From the NCBI GenBank assembly GCA_947259215.1, contig CAMYLJ010000002.1, positions 129,524 through 193,523 of the forward strand: 64,000 nucleotides of DNA. Reading direction: 5' to 3'. This document shows positions 1 to 8,973 of this stretch, piece by piece (the stretch's first letter is position 1; every line of letters begins with the position of its first letter). A model generated the notes under the pieces. It made no database searches and was not told the origin of the DNA. It worked only from the letters and a program-made list of their open reading frames with translations. The position numbers and the translations under genes are program-made. This DNA comes from an uncultured delta proteobacterium. Its GTDB lineage: Bacteria; Myxococcota_A; UBA9160; JAFDET01.

Positions 1-803
1 GCGAAGCTGCGCAGGTCGTCGAGGGTGAAGTCCGTCCCGGACACCGCGTCCGTGCGCTGGGCCGTCGAGATGCGGCGGACCCGGCGCAGGGTCGGCACGT
101 AGACCCAGGTGTCGTCGTTCTTTCCCTCGGCCTGGGGCGCGTCGGAGCTCTTGTAGCGGTAGGTCATCACGTTGATGCCGCGCGCGTCGAAGGGAGCCGT
201 GACCTCGATGCCGAACGCGTTCTTGCGCCGCTCCTTGCGGAAGAGGTCGCCGTCCTGCTTTTCGAGGTACTCGGCCTCCACGCGGTGCGCCAGACGGATG
301 GAGCGGGAGGTGCCCTCGTAGTAGAGCGGCAGCTGCTCACCGCGGTCCCAGTAGGAGTAGAAGAAGTGGGTGGCGGTCCCGTCCCCTTCCCACTGGTAGT
401 CGAAGTTCCACATGATCTTCACGCCCGCCTGGGGATCCCCCTTGCAATCGATCCCGTCCATCGGAAACGGCAGGCCGGCCGTGTAGTTCTCGAGGCTCTC
501 GTCCGGACCGATGCGCGCCTGCCCCTTGAACTTCTCGGTGGCGGCGATGAACTCGGGCGCGGGCGTGTAGTCGGCGTTGGCGGGACCGACCTCGAGCCGC
601 ATTCCCTCGTAGAAGAAGAAGTCACGGTTCGCCCAGAACTCCGGCGGCAGGTAGGCCTTCAGGGAATCGATCTTGTCGAACGTGATGACGTCGCCTTCCT
701 TGAAGCTGGGTCCCGAGACGCCGGCGTCTTCTTGGGCCGCGACGGGCCCGGACAGTGCGAAGGCGAGGAGTCCGGCGAGGGCGGCGCGCTGCATACGGGG
801 CAT
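1..803 (-). CDS. DUF1329 family protein (C-terminus beyond left edge)
   Basis: Only the N-terminal ~267 residues are present; the frame stays open to base 1. The protein starts with a signal peptide (MPRMQRAALAGLLAFALSG, then AQED), so it is probably exported to the periplasm or outer membrane. Downstream are features typical of DUF1329, a LolA/LolB-like beta fold: an early KAYLPPEFW stretch, a GLPFPMDG segment, AGVKIMWNFDYQW, and a later YVPTLRRVRRIS strand. The start at 803 is chosen because AAGGAG lies 7 nt upstream; an in-frame ATG at 794 is the alternative. DUF1329 proteins are usually ~400-460 aa and their function is poorly defined, sometimes linked to lipid or sterol handling in the outer membrane. 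It is transcribed leftwards, away from the ABC1 kinase gene. Family assignment is fairly safe, function is not. Confidence 0.8.
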   Translation of the reverse strand, partial: MPRMQRAALAGLLAFALSGPVAAQEDAGVSGPSFKEGDVITFDKIDSLKAYLPPEFWANRDFFFYEGMRLEVGPANADYTPAPEFIAATEKFKGQARIGPDESLENYTAGLPFPMDGIDCKGDPQAGVKIMWNFDYQWEGDGTATHFFYSYWDRGEQLPLYYEGTSRSIRLAHRVEAEYLEKQDGDLFRKERRKNAFGIEVTAPFDARGINVMTYRYKSSDAPQAEGKNDDTWVYVPTLRRVRRISTAQRTDAVSGTDFTLDDLRSF

Positions 804-1119
804 CGGTGGCTCCTTGTGCTGTTCCGGTGCGGTTGGGGGGGGGGAAGGTCGCACCCGATTCCCCCTGGGAAACCGACATCCTGTGTAAACTAGGCGCCAC
901 TCCCTTGTCAACGGGAATGGCCGGAACCGCGGGCGGCGGACCTGTGACGCCTTCTGTCGGCCCCGAGGGGCCCGCGCCGGGCCTCCCGCCACGGCTCCCC
1001 TCGCCGATTGGACTCCTTCGACGCGGGCGGCGTTTCAGGAATTCGCCGCACCTGGTGACGCGGCGAGGCGGCGGGCGAGCCTGTCTCGCGCTCCGGATCG
1101 GCGGTACGGTGCTCGCCGC
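804..1119. other. Divergent intergenic region
   Basis: These 316 bp separate the leftward DUF1329 gene from the rightward ABC1 kinase gene and must hold promoters for both. A G-rich run lies at 834-844 close to the DUF1329 ribosome-binding site. A locally AT-rich word, CTGTGTAAACT (881-891), recurs in the prsR/wecB intergenic region at 38700-38710. No convincing -35/-10 pair, hairpin or small gene was recognised; open frames crossing it look like GC-rich antisense frames. Confidence 0.5.
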
Positions 1120-2517
1120 ATGCAGCCCGCGCCCTCCGCCCCGCCGGCCTCCCACGTCGAGCGCTCGCACGCCGCCCGGCGGGGCCCGCGCTTCCGCCTG
1201 CGCGCCTGGGGCGTGGTGCAGTGCTGGGCCGCGCTTCGCTGCGCGCTGGCCCTGGCGGTGTCGGAGGCCTGGGGCCGGCTCGGCGACGCGTTCGTCGGCG
1301 CGCCCCGGCGTGCGGCGCGGCGCGCGGAGCGCCAGGCGCGCCACTTCGCGCGCATCGCCGCCACCCTGGGCCGCCTGAAGGGAGCGTTCGCCAAGGCGGG
1401 CCAGTTCGCAGCGCTGCGTTACGACGTGCTTCCGCCCGAGGTGCGCGGCAGCCTGGCCGAGCTTCAGGACCGCGTCCCTCCCCTCCCCTTCGGCCCGGTG
1501 CGACGCGTGGTGGAAGCCGAGCTGGGCGCCCCGCTGGAAGCGTGCTTCGAGCGCTTCGATCCCGAGCCGATCGGCGCGGCCTCCATCGCACAGGTCCACC
1601 GCGCGCGACTTCCCGACGGCGAGGAGGTGGCGGTCAAGGTGCAGTACCCCTGGCTCGAGGCATCGCTGCCGGCGGACCTCGGCCTGGCGCGCCGGCTCGT
1701 GGCCCTGTGGACCCGGGGCGACGCGGGCTCCGTCGACCGGCGGCGGCTCTTCGACGAGTTCGCGGCCGGCCTGCGCGACGAGCTCGACTTCACCCGCGAA
1801 GCCACCGCCGCCGGGGAGATCGCCCGCAACCTGGCCACCGACGACCGCATCGTGGTGCCGCGGATCTTCCCGGAGCGCTCGAGCCGCCGGGTCCTGACCC
1901 TGGAGTACGTGCGGGGAATCCGGATCACGGACCGCGAGGCTCTCGCCCGCGCCGGAGTGGATCCGACCGAGGTCCTCGGCGTCCTGGGGCGGGCCTACGC
2001 GAAGCAGGTGTTCGTGGACGGCCTCTTCCACGCGGATCCCCACCCGGGGAACCTCTTCGTGGTGGACGAGCCCGAGGCGGCGCAGCGACCGCGCGTGCTC
2101 TTCGTGGACTTCGGCCTGTGCCGGCGGCTGGCCCCGAAGCTGCGGAGCGCCATGCGCCGCGGCATCTACGCGCTGCTCCAGCGCGACGTCGACACCTTCG
2201 TGGCCGAGATGGAGGGCATCGGCATGATCGCCCCGGGCGCAGCGGACTCCGTGCACCGCGGCGTCTCCCGGGGCTTCGAAGCCATTTCGGCCCAGGGAGC
2301 GGCCCTGTCGCTCGGCGGAGGCCAGGTGCTGGCCCTGAAGGACACCGCCAAGAGCCTGCTCGAGCAGACCGACGGCCTCCAGCTCCCCAACGACCTCCTG
2401 CTCTACGCCAAGACGCTCTCCTACCTCTTCGCCCTCGGCGACGAGCTGGCCCCGGAAGTAGACCTGATGAAGCTCATCACCCCCTACCTCCTCCAGTTCC
2501 TCGCGACCCCTGAATAG
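1120..2517 (+). CDS. ABC1/UbiB-family atypical protein kinase
   Basis: A 465-aa member of the ABC1/AarF/UbiB/COQ8 family, atypical kinases linked to ubiquinone or other isoprenoid-lipid metabolism. The family signature is complete: KxGQ motif at K92-A-G-Q, alanine-rich loop A153-A-S-I-A-Q-V-H, ATP-binding lysine K173 in VAVKVQ, catalytic loop H304-A-D-P-H-P-G-N, and metal-binding D330-F-G. The segment around residues 30-50 is hydrophobic, but the C-terminal membrane anchors typical of UbiB are not obvious, so this resembles the shorter soluble ABC1 proteins. It is transcribed alone towards argG and ends 24-30 nt before the left repeat element. No quinone-biosynthesis gene neighbours it, so a ubiquinone role is not proven; kinase-like or ATPase activity is the safe statement. 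Confidence 0.88.
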   Translation: MQPAPSAPPASHVERSHAARRGPRFRLRAWGVVQCWAALRCALALAVSEAWGRLGDAFVGAPRRAARRAERQARHFARIAATLGRLKGAFAKAGQFAALRYDVLPPEVRGSLAELQDRVPPLPFGPVRRVVEAELGAPLEACFERFDPEPIGAASIAQVHRARLPDGEEVAVKVQYPWLEASLPADLGLARRLVALWTRGDAGSVDRRRLFDEFAAGLRDELDFTREATAAGEIARNLATDDRIVVPRIFPERSSRRVLTLEYVRGIRITDREALARAGVDPTEVLGVLGRAYAKQVFVDGLFHADPHPGNLFVVDEPEAAQRPRVLFVDFGLCRRLAPKLRSAMRRGIYALLQRDVDTFVAEMEGIGMIAPGAADSVHRGVSRGFEAISAQGAALSLGGGQVLALKDTAKSLLEQTDGLQLPNDLLLYAKTLSYLFALGDELAPEVDLMKLITPYLLQFLATPE

Positions 2518-2540
2518 GAGCTCCGCTGTGCACGCGGGTC

Positions 2541-2710
2541 CGGCGCTGGATCCGGGGCTCCCTCCGGCGAGGTCCTCGCTCGACGCGCGCGGGTGCTGCG
2601 CGTGGGGAGGCCACGCCGGCGCGAGAGAGTTCGCCGGGTCGGCTTCGAGGCTGCGAGCACCGTGCTCTCGCTGCGGATTTCGCCTGCGGGAGCCCCGGAT
2701 CCACCGCCGA
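2541..2710 (+). repeat. 3'-end repeat element, copy A
   Basis: An imperfect ~165-bp element starting ~25 nt after the ABC1 kinase stop codon. Its ends are inverted repeats: GGATCCGGGGCTCC at 2548-2561 is the exact reverse complement of 2689-2702, and similarity continues outward (CGGCG) and inward (GGCGA). The interior closely resembles the reverse complement of 2921-3050 (copy B), including the shared words GAGGTCCTCGCTCGACG, GAGGCCACGCCG, TTCGCCGGGTCGGCTTCGAG and TGCTCTCGCTGCGGATT. Relative to the upstream gene, both copies lie in the same orientation. The structure would fold as a long hairpin in RNA and may end transcription; a small dispersed mobile element is the alternative. Confidence 0.75.
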
Positions 2711-2892
2711 ACCCGGTACGACGCTCCGCGAACCATCGGGAGGGTCCACCCGCTCCGTCGCCAGCGTCGAGCCGCGGGAAACCACCCTACCCTTGGCTTC
2801 GCGGCGAGCAGTCCGACGCCTCCGGCGCCGCCCCGCAGCAACGCGAAGAGGATCGGGAGCCGGAACGAGACGCGGAGCCACGCGTTCGCCCG
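2711..2892. other. Spacer between the two inverted repeat copies
   Basis: About 180 bp of GC-rich sequence lies between repeat copies A and B. I found no ribosome-binding site with a plausible start, no protein similarity I recognise, and no homology between its two halves. Open frames run through it on both strands, as expected at this base composition. It appears to be non-coding spacer. Confidence 0.4.
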
Positions 2893-3062
2893 GGCCCTGG
2901 CGGGTCGGGGGCTGCCGGAGGCGTAATCCGCAGCGAGAGCACACCACCCGCGCGCTCGAAGCCGACCCGGCGAACCCACTCCCGTCGGCGTGGCCTCCAC
3001 ACGCACGCCACCCGCCCACGTCGAGCGAGGACCTCGCCGCAGGCAGCCCCCGACCCGCCAGC
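2893..3062 (-). repeat. 3'-end repeat element, copy B
   Basis: The second, inverted copy of the element. It begins 27 nt after the argG stop (argG reads leftwards) and its interior matches copy A at roughly 85% by eye. Its terminal repeats are CTGGCGGGTCGGGGGCTGCC at 2897-2916 and its perfect reverse complement at 3042-3061. The terminal sequences differ from those of copy A, yet pairing is preserved inside each copy, which suggests that the stem matters rather than the exact sequence. Copies A and B together occupy most of the convergent ubiB-type/argG gap. Confidence 0.75.
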
Positions 3063-3087
3063 GCCCCCCGCGCGAAGCCGAGCCGAC

Positions 3088-4293
<1,206 letters not shown>

Positions 4294-4344
4294 GCTCGCT
4301 TGCCCTCCGGCGGCGGAGGGTAGCGAACGCCGGCGGGCGCGGAG

Positions 4345-5298
4345 CTAGGCCGTGGGCAGGCGCAGGGTGGTGGTCACGCCCGCCACCGGGTCGGCCACCC
4401 GTCCGACCGCCCCGCCCCAGGGCGCGATCACGCGCTCCAGGTCGCCCGGCGGCGCGTCGTCGTTCAGGGAGAAGGAGCTGGCGCCGGGGGGCGCTACCTC
4501 GGTGACCGACAGCAGGACGCAGCCCTCGGACTCGAGGAGCTTGGCGGTGAGCGTGAAGGCGGTCCCGCGCGCTGCAGCGGACACGCGTCCGCGCACGAAG
4601 GCCTCGATCGCCACGCTGAGGCGGTCGCCGTCGCCGCGCAGCGGCGGCAGACCGGGGGGGAGCAGAACGTCGAGCGCGTGGCCCGCCGCGCCGGCGTCGT
4701 CGCTCACCGCGTCCATCACGGCCTGGACCGCGGCGAGCGCGTCGAACTCCGGGGCGGCGTCCGCCGCGCCCTCGGAGTAGCTCGCCTCGGCGGTGATCTC
4801 GTCCGTCCACTTGCGGATGCGCACGACGGAGCGCATCCCGTCCTCCACCTGCGAACGGAAGCGCTCGGCGCGGCGACCGCCGGTCTGCTCCAGCAGCGCG
4901 TCCAGGCACTGTTCCAGGTCGTCCAACGGCCGGGCGATCTCGCGCCCGAAGGAGAGCAGCCGCTCCTCGCTCACCACCTCGTCCCAGAACAGGAAGAGCA
5001 GCCCCACGATCTGGTCCTCGGCGCGGATCGGCGCGGCCACCACCGCGTAGCCGCGCTCGCGCTCGCGCAGGCGGAAGCGCATCTCGCAACCCTCGCCGCA
5101 GACCCGCGCTGTGGCTCCGAGCACGGCTTCCCGTCCGCCGCCGTCGAACAACTCCGCCAGCGGCCTCCCGCGCACCACCCCGGGCTCCACCTCGAAGCGG
5201 CTCTCGAAGGCGGGGTTGACGTACACCGCGCAACCGTCGGGATCACCGACGGCGACCGGCACCGGAAGGAACGTCAGCAGCGAGCGCGACTCGTTCAC
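4345..5298 (-). CDS. PAS-domain protein with degenerate histidine-kinase region
   Basis: A 317-aa predicted cytoplasmic protein. Residues ~8-110 form a PAS domain (GDPDGCAVYVNPAFESRF start, then a strand ending in GLLFLFWD). The following helical region (~115-165) sits where a HisKA dimerisation helix would be, but its DLEQCLDALLEQ segment has no phospho-acceptor histidine. The C-terminal ~130 residues resemble a weakened HATPase fold (late TTLRLP strand) without clear N or G boxes. It is therefore probably a sensor or scaffold rather than an active kinase. The GTG start overlaps the stop of the TPR gene (GTGA), so the two are translationally coupled. It is the last gene of the Hsp70/J-protein operon. 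Confidence 0.65.
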   Translation of the reverse strand: MNESRSLLTFLPVPVAVGDPDGCAVYVNPAFESRFEVEPGVVRGRPLAELFDGGGREAVLGATARVCGEGCEMRFRLRERERGYAVVAAPIRAEDQIVGLLFLFWDEVVSEERLLSFGREIARPLDDLEQCLDALLEQTGGRRAERFRSQVEDGMRSVVRIRKWTDEITAEASYSEGAADAAPEFDALAAVQAVMDAVSDDAGAAGHALDVLLPPGLPPLRGDGDRLSVAIEAFVRGRVSAAARGTAFTLTAKLLESEGCVLLSVTEVAPPGASSFSLNDDAPPGDLERVIAPWGGAVGRVADPVAGVTTTLRLPTA

Positions 5299-5879
5299 GC
5301 CTCGCTCCGCAGGATGCCCGCTTCCAGCAGGCTGCTGAGGGTGCGCAGGGCGTCGAACGGATCGAGCCCCGACAGCGAGACCAGATCGTTCACCGCGGTC
5401 CGGCCGTCGACGAGCGAGAGCAGGAAGCCCGCCGTGGCGGGCAGGTTGTACTTCATCAGGTCGCCGCCGCCCATGACCACGGCCGGCACCGCGTCCATGC
5501 CGCCGACGCGCTCGCGGTAGCGGGTCAGGAGCTTGCTCCGCACCATGTCCACGTAACCCTGGACGTCCAGACGGTCGCTCTCCCGCCGCGTCACGGTCTC
5601 GAACAGCTCGAGGGCCGCCTCCAGGTGGCCCTCGTGCATCAGGCCCAGGGCGTCGTCCACCAGGTCGCCGGGACCCGCCGGAGGCGCGGCGTCCCGCTTG
5701 GGAATCTCGCCCTCGTCCAGCAGGGTCTGGAGGTAGTCGCGCGCCTCGGCATTGTCCGAGTCGAGGAACAATACCTCGCCCCAGCAGCGCTCTGCCTCTT
5801 CCACACGCCCCTCGCCGTAGTGGTCGAGCCCCTCTTGGAGTAGCGCGCGGATCTTTTTCGTGGTCCGGCTCTCGTCCAT
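5295..5879 (-). CDS. TPR protein with C-terminal winged-helix-like module
   Basis: A 194-aa soluble protein. Residues ~8-115 contain TPR-like helical pairs (LDHYGEGRVEEAERCWGEVL and GHLEAALELFETVTRRE). Residues 144-191 form a compact module, YNLPATAGFLLSLVDG then LSGLDPFDALRTLSSLLEAGIL, which matches a module near the start of the J-domain protein in the same operon ([16 protein letters not shown] then [22 protein letters not shown]). It lies nine bases after the Hsp70 stop and overlaps the PAS gene by 4 nt. I know no established name for this protein. A role as adaptor between the chaperones and the PAS protein is inference from context. Confidence 0.6.
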   Translation of the reverse strand: MDESRTTKKIRALLQEGLDHYGEGRVEEAERCWGEVLFLDSDNAEARDYLQTLLDEGEIPKRDAAPPAGPGDLVDDALGLMHEGHLEAALELFETVTRRESDRLDVQGYVDMVRSKLLTRYRERVGGMDAVPAVVMGGGDLMKYNLPATAGFLLSLVDGRTAVNDLVSLSGLDPFDALRTLSSLLEAGILRSEA

Positions 5880-5888
5880 GGCTCGCGT

Positions 5889-7460
5889 CTACGCCTTGAG
5901 TTCGACCTCGTAGAGCTCGTGCTCCTCGATGATCTTCTGGATCTCGTCCTGCGACAGAGTCCCGGTTGCGTTGACCGTGATCGACTGCTCCTTGCCGGTC
6001 GAAAGGTCGGTCGCCGACACGCTCACGATGCCGTTGGCGTCGATGTCGAAGCAGACGTCGATCTCGGGCCCGCCCTGCGGCGCCGGGCGGATGCCCGACA
6101 GCACGAACTCGCCCAGCAGGTCGTTGTCCGCCGCCACGTCCGACTCACCCTGGAGCACCCGGATCTTGACCGCCGTCTGGTTGTCCCGGGTGGTGGTGAA
6201 GATGTGCGTCTTGCGCACCGGCACCGTGGTGTTGCGTTCGATCAGCTTGGCGAAGTGGCCACCCGCCGTGGCGATGCCGAGCGACAGCGGCGTCACGTCC
6301 AGCAGCAGCAGGTCCTTGTCGTCGGAGACCAGCGCCTCGGCCTGCATGGCCGCGCCGATGGCCACCACCTCGTCGGGATTCACGCCCTTGTGGGGCCCCT
6401 TGCCGAAGAACTCGCCGGCCGTCTTCTGGATCAGGGGCATGCGCGTCTGGCCGCCCACCAGGATCACCCGGTCCACGTCTCCAGGCGTGAGCCCCGCGTC
6501 CTGGACGCAGGCCTCGACCGTCTTGACCGTGCCCTGCACCAGGTCGTCCACCAGGCTCTCCAGGGTGCCGCGATCCAGCTCCAGCTGGAGGTGACGCGGA
6601 CCCGAGTCGTCGCTGGAGATGAAGGGCAGGCTGACCTCGGTGCTCTCGCGCGACGAAAGATCGCACTTGGCCTTCTCCGCCGCGTCCTTCAGGCGCTGGA
6701 GCGCCATCGGATCCGTGCGCAGGTCGATGCTCTCCTCCTCCTGGAAGCGCTCCAGCAGGTGCATCACGATGCGCCGGTCGAAGTCCTCACCGCCCAGGAA
6801 GGTGTTGCCGGCGGTGGCCAGCACCTCGATCACCCCGTCGCTCATGTCGAGCACCGAGATGTCGAAGGTCCCTCCGCCGAGGTCGTAGATGGCGATCTTC
6901 TCCTCCGAGCGGTTGGTGGCACCGTAGGCCATGGCGGCGGCGGTCGGCTCGTTGATGATGCGCAGCACCTCCAGGCCGGCGATCTTGCCGGCGTCCTTCG
7001 TGGACTGGCGCTGGGTGTCGTTGAAGTAGGCGGGCACGGTGATCACGGCCTCGGACACCGGCTCCCCGATGTACTCCTCCGCCACCCGCTTCATCTCGCG
7101 CAGGATGATGCCGGCGATCTCGGGGCAGGTGAACGTCTTGCCCGCGATCTTGATGCGGGGATCGTCGTTGGCGCCCCGCACGATCTCGAAGGGGCAGAGG
7201 TCGATGGCCTTCTGCACCTCGGCGGAGTCGAAACGCCGACCGATCAGCCGCTTCGACGCGTAGACGGTGTTTCGCGAATTGGTGATGGCCTGGCGCTTGG
7301 CCAGGTGGCCCACCAGCCGCTTCCCATCGTGGGAGATCGCGAACATGGAAGGGGTGGTGCGATAGCCACCGGCGTTGGGGATCACCGTAGGCTGTCCGTT
7401 CTCGATCACGGTCACACACGAGTTCGTGGTGCCGAGGTCGATGCCGATCACGCGACTCAT
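5889..7460 (-). CDS. Hsp70 (DnaK-family) chaperone lacking the helical lid
   Basis: A 523-aa Hsp70. The actin-like ATPase domain is complete (D8-L-G-T-T-N-S-C phosphate loop, GGEDFDRR region, [11 protein letters not shown]) and is followed by the linker [14 protein letters not shown] and a substrate-binding beta domain ([29 protein letters not shown]). The chain then stops at [22 protein letters not shown], so the ~100-residue helical lid and C-terminal tail of classical ~635-aa DnaK are missing. The start at 7460 follows GGAGGAGAA; an upstream in-frame start at 7556 would overlap the J-protein gene and was rejected. No grpE or canonical dnaJ lies beside it, so this is probably a specialised paralogue acting with the J protein encoded just upstream. 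Confidence 0.92.
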   Translation of the reverse strand: MSRVIGIDLGTTNSCVTVIENGQPTVIPNAGGYRTTPSMFAISHDGKRLVGHLAKRQAITNSRNTVYASKRLIGRRFDSAEVQKAIDLCPFEIVRGANDDPRIKIAGKTFTCPEIAGIILREMKRVAEEYIGEPVSEAVITVPAYFNDTQRQSTKDAGKIAGLEVLRIINEPTAAAMAYGATNRSEEKIAIYDLGGGTFDISVLDMSDGVIEVLATAGNTFLGGEDFDRRIVMHLLERFQEEESIDLRTDPMALQRLKDAAEKAKCDLSSRESTEVSLPFISSDDSGPRHLQLELDRGTLESLVDDLVQGTVKTVEACVQDAGLTPGDVDRVILVGGQTRMPLIQKTAGEFFGKGPHKGVNPDEVVAIGAAMQAEALVSDDKDLLLLDVTPLSLGIATAGGHFAKLIERNTTVPVRKTHIFTTTRDNQTAVKIRVLQGESDVAADNDLLGEFVLSGIRPAPQGGPEIDVCFDIDANGIVSVSATDLSTGKEQSITVNATGTLSQDEIQKIIEEHELYEVELKA

Positions 7461-7495
7461 TTTCTCCTCCCCGCGGTCCTCTGCAGGACCGCCCG

Positions 7496-8749
7496 CTAGA
7501 GCGACTTCAGCTCCGCGCGCGCCTCGTCGTCCTTCGGATTCAGGCGCAACGCACACTGGAGCTCGCGACGGGCGTTCGCCTTGAGGCCCGCCGCCTTGTA
7601 GATCATGCCCAGGGTCTTCCGGTACTCCGGCTGCTCCGGCTCCACCTCACAGGCGCGCACCGCGTACTCCTTGGCGCGCCGGGGATCGTCGGCCACCAGC
7701 CAGGCCAGGCGCGCCGCGGTGTGATTCACCTGGGGGTCGAAGGGCTTGTAGTGAAGCGCCTCCTCGTAGAGCTTGAGGGCGTCCCCGCGGTCGCGGAACG
7801 TCATGGCGCTGTCGGCTTCCTTCGTCAGCTGCTCGAAGCGCACGTCCGCGACCTTCTGGCGCACGTCGACGAAGCGGCTCTTGTAGACGGCGTTCCGGGG
7901 ATCGAAGGCGATGGCCAGGCGCACGGAACCGGCGGCTTCCAGCCAGCGCCCCTCGGCGTACGCGGCCATGCCGGCCTCGAAGAAGGACTTGGCCTTGGCC
8001 CGACGCTGGGCGAAGGCGCGCGTCAGCGGGCTGAAGGGCCGCGGACCGGTCCGGCGCTTGCGCGGCCGAGAGATCTCCGCGGCGGGCTCCTCCGCGGGCG
8101 TCTCCAGCGGCGGCTCCGGCTGCGGCTCCGGCGGCGCCTGCGCGGCGGCGGCCAGGTCGCGCTGCACCTCGGCCCGGGTCGCGGGATCCGAGAGCAGCTC
8201 GTAGGCCTCGACGATGCGGCGGAAGACGCGCTCCACCACGTCGGCGTAGGGACCGATGTCCCTGCGGAAGTAGCGGTCCGGGTGGAACTCCTTGGAGAGG
8301 CCGAAGTAGGCGCGCTTGATCGTGCGCACGTCGGCGTCGGGCTCGACCCCGAGGATCTCGTGGTAGGGCCGCTCCAGGCCCGCGTCCATGGCGAGCGCGG
8401 CCTGCTGCGCCTCGGCGGAGATCTCCAGCTGCGGGTCGATGGCGACCGGCGCCCGGGCCGCGCTGGCGCTCGCCTCGCCGAAGCCGGAGTCGCCCTCCCC
8501 GCTCCGGGCCGGCGGCCCCGAGCTGACGAAGACGAGCAATCCGGACTCGGCCCAGCGCTCGATGCAGCGGTCCACCTCGTCGGGCGGGAGCCCGCCGACC
8601 TGTCGCAGCAGCGCCTGCGGCGTATGGCCGTCGATCCGGGACAGCAGAAATCCCTCCGCCGGAGACAGGTCCAGGCCCTCGAGGTCGCAGTCGGACGCGA
8701 GACGCGGAGTTCGCGCCCCGATCGCGCCTGCGCCACCGCCTGCGGCCAT
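7496..8749 (-). CDS. J-domain protein with N-terminal winged-helix-like module and C-terminal TPRs
   Basis: A 417-aa predicted Hsp70 co-chaperone. The layout is: residues ~23-75, a small module shared with the downstream TPR protein; a low-complexity linker; a J domain at ~127-200 with the essential H156-P157-D158 motif in a KEFHPDRYF context; a Pro/Glu-rich linker; and C-terminal TPR-like helices ([20 protein letters not shown] onward) ending in a repeat rich in residues of the form A-x-x-L-x-P. Start 8749 is preceded by AGGGAGG; in-frame starts further upstream lack such a site. It lies 35 bp ahead of the lidless Hsp70 and probably supplies that protein with substrates. Its own targets are unknown. 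Confidence 0.82.
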   Translation of the reverse strand: MAAGGGAGAIGARTPRLASDCDLEGLDLSPAEGFLLSRIDGHTPQALLRQVGGLPPDEVDRCIERWAESGLLVFVSSGPPARSGEGDSGFGEASASAARAPVAIDPQLEISAEAQQAALAMDAGLERPYHEILGVEPDADVRTIKRAYFGLSKEFHPDRYFRRDIGPYADVVERVFRRIVEAYELLSDPATRAEVQRDLAAAAQAPPEPQPEPPLETPAEEPAAEISRPRKRRTGPRPFSPLTRAFAQRRAKAKSFFEAGMAAYAEGRWLEAAGSVRLAIAFDPRNAVYKSRFVDVRQKVADVRFEQLTKEADSAMTFRDRGDALKLYEEALHYKPFDPQVNHTAARLAWLVADDPRRAKEYAVRACEVEPEQPEYRKTLGMIYKAAGLKANARRELQCALRLNPKDDEARAELKSL

Positions 8750-8853
8750 GGGTGCCTCCCTACCGCACCTTGCGAGCAATGCGGCTCCGTCGAGGTGCAT
8801 CGGCAGGAAGAGCCCTGAAGCTGAGAGTGGATCGGGCTTTCCCCGTCCCACCC

Positions 8854-8883
8854 CGATCGCGCTCCCCCCGGGGGGATCGATCG
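8854..8883 (-). terminator. Candidate hairpin between argF and the J-protein gene
   Basis: CGATCG and CCCCCC (8854-8869) pair with GGGGGG and CGATCG (8870-8883), leaving a small asymmetric internal loop. It lies ~90 bp downstream of the argF stop and ~105 bp upstream of the J-protein start, both on the minus strand. No T-run follows, so intrinsic termination is uncertain; it could also be an operator or a roadblock structure. Confidence 0.35.
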
Positions 8884-8973
8884 CGGGCGATCCGGAGCAG
8901 ACCGGCCCGGGAAGCCCGATCCGCAGCGCGCACGGGCGCTTCGCCGGTGTCGGAGGATCCCGACCCCGAGGGG

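Noticed and set aside
7461-7556. N-terminal extension of the Hsp70 by 32 residues
   Set aside because: The extension overlaps the J-protein gene end and has no family similarity; GGAGGAGAA directly precedes the ATG at 7460.
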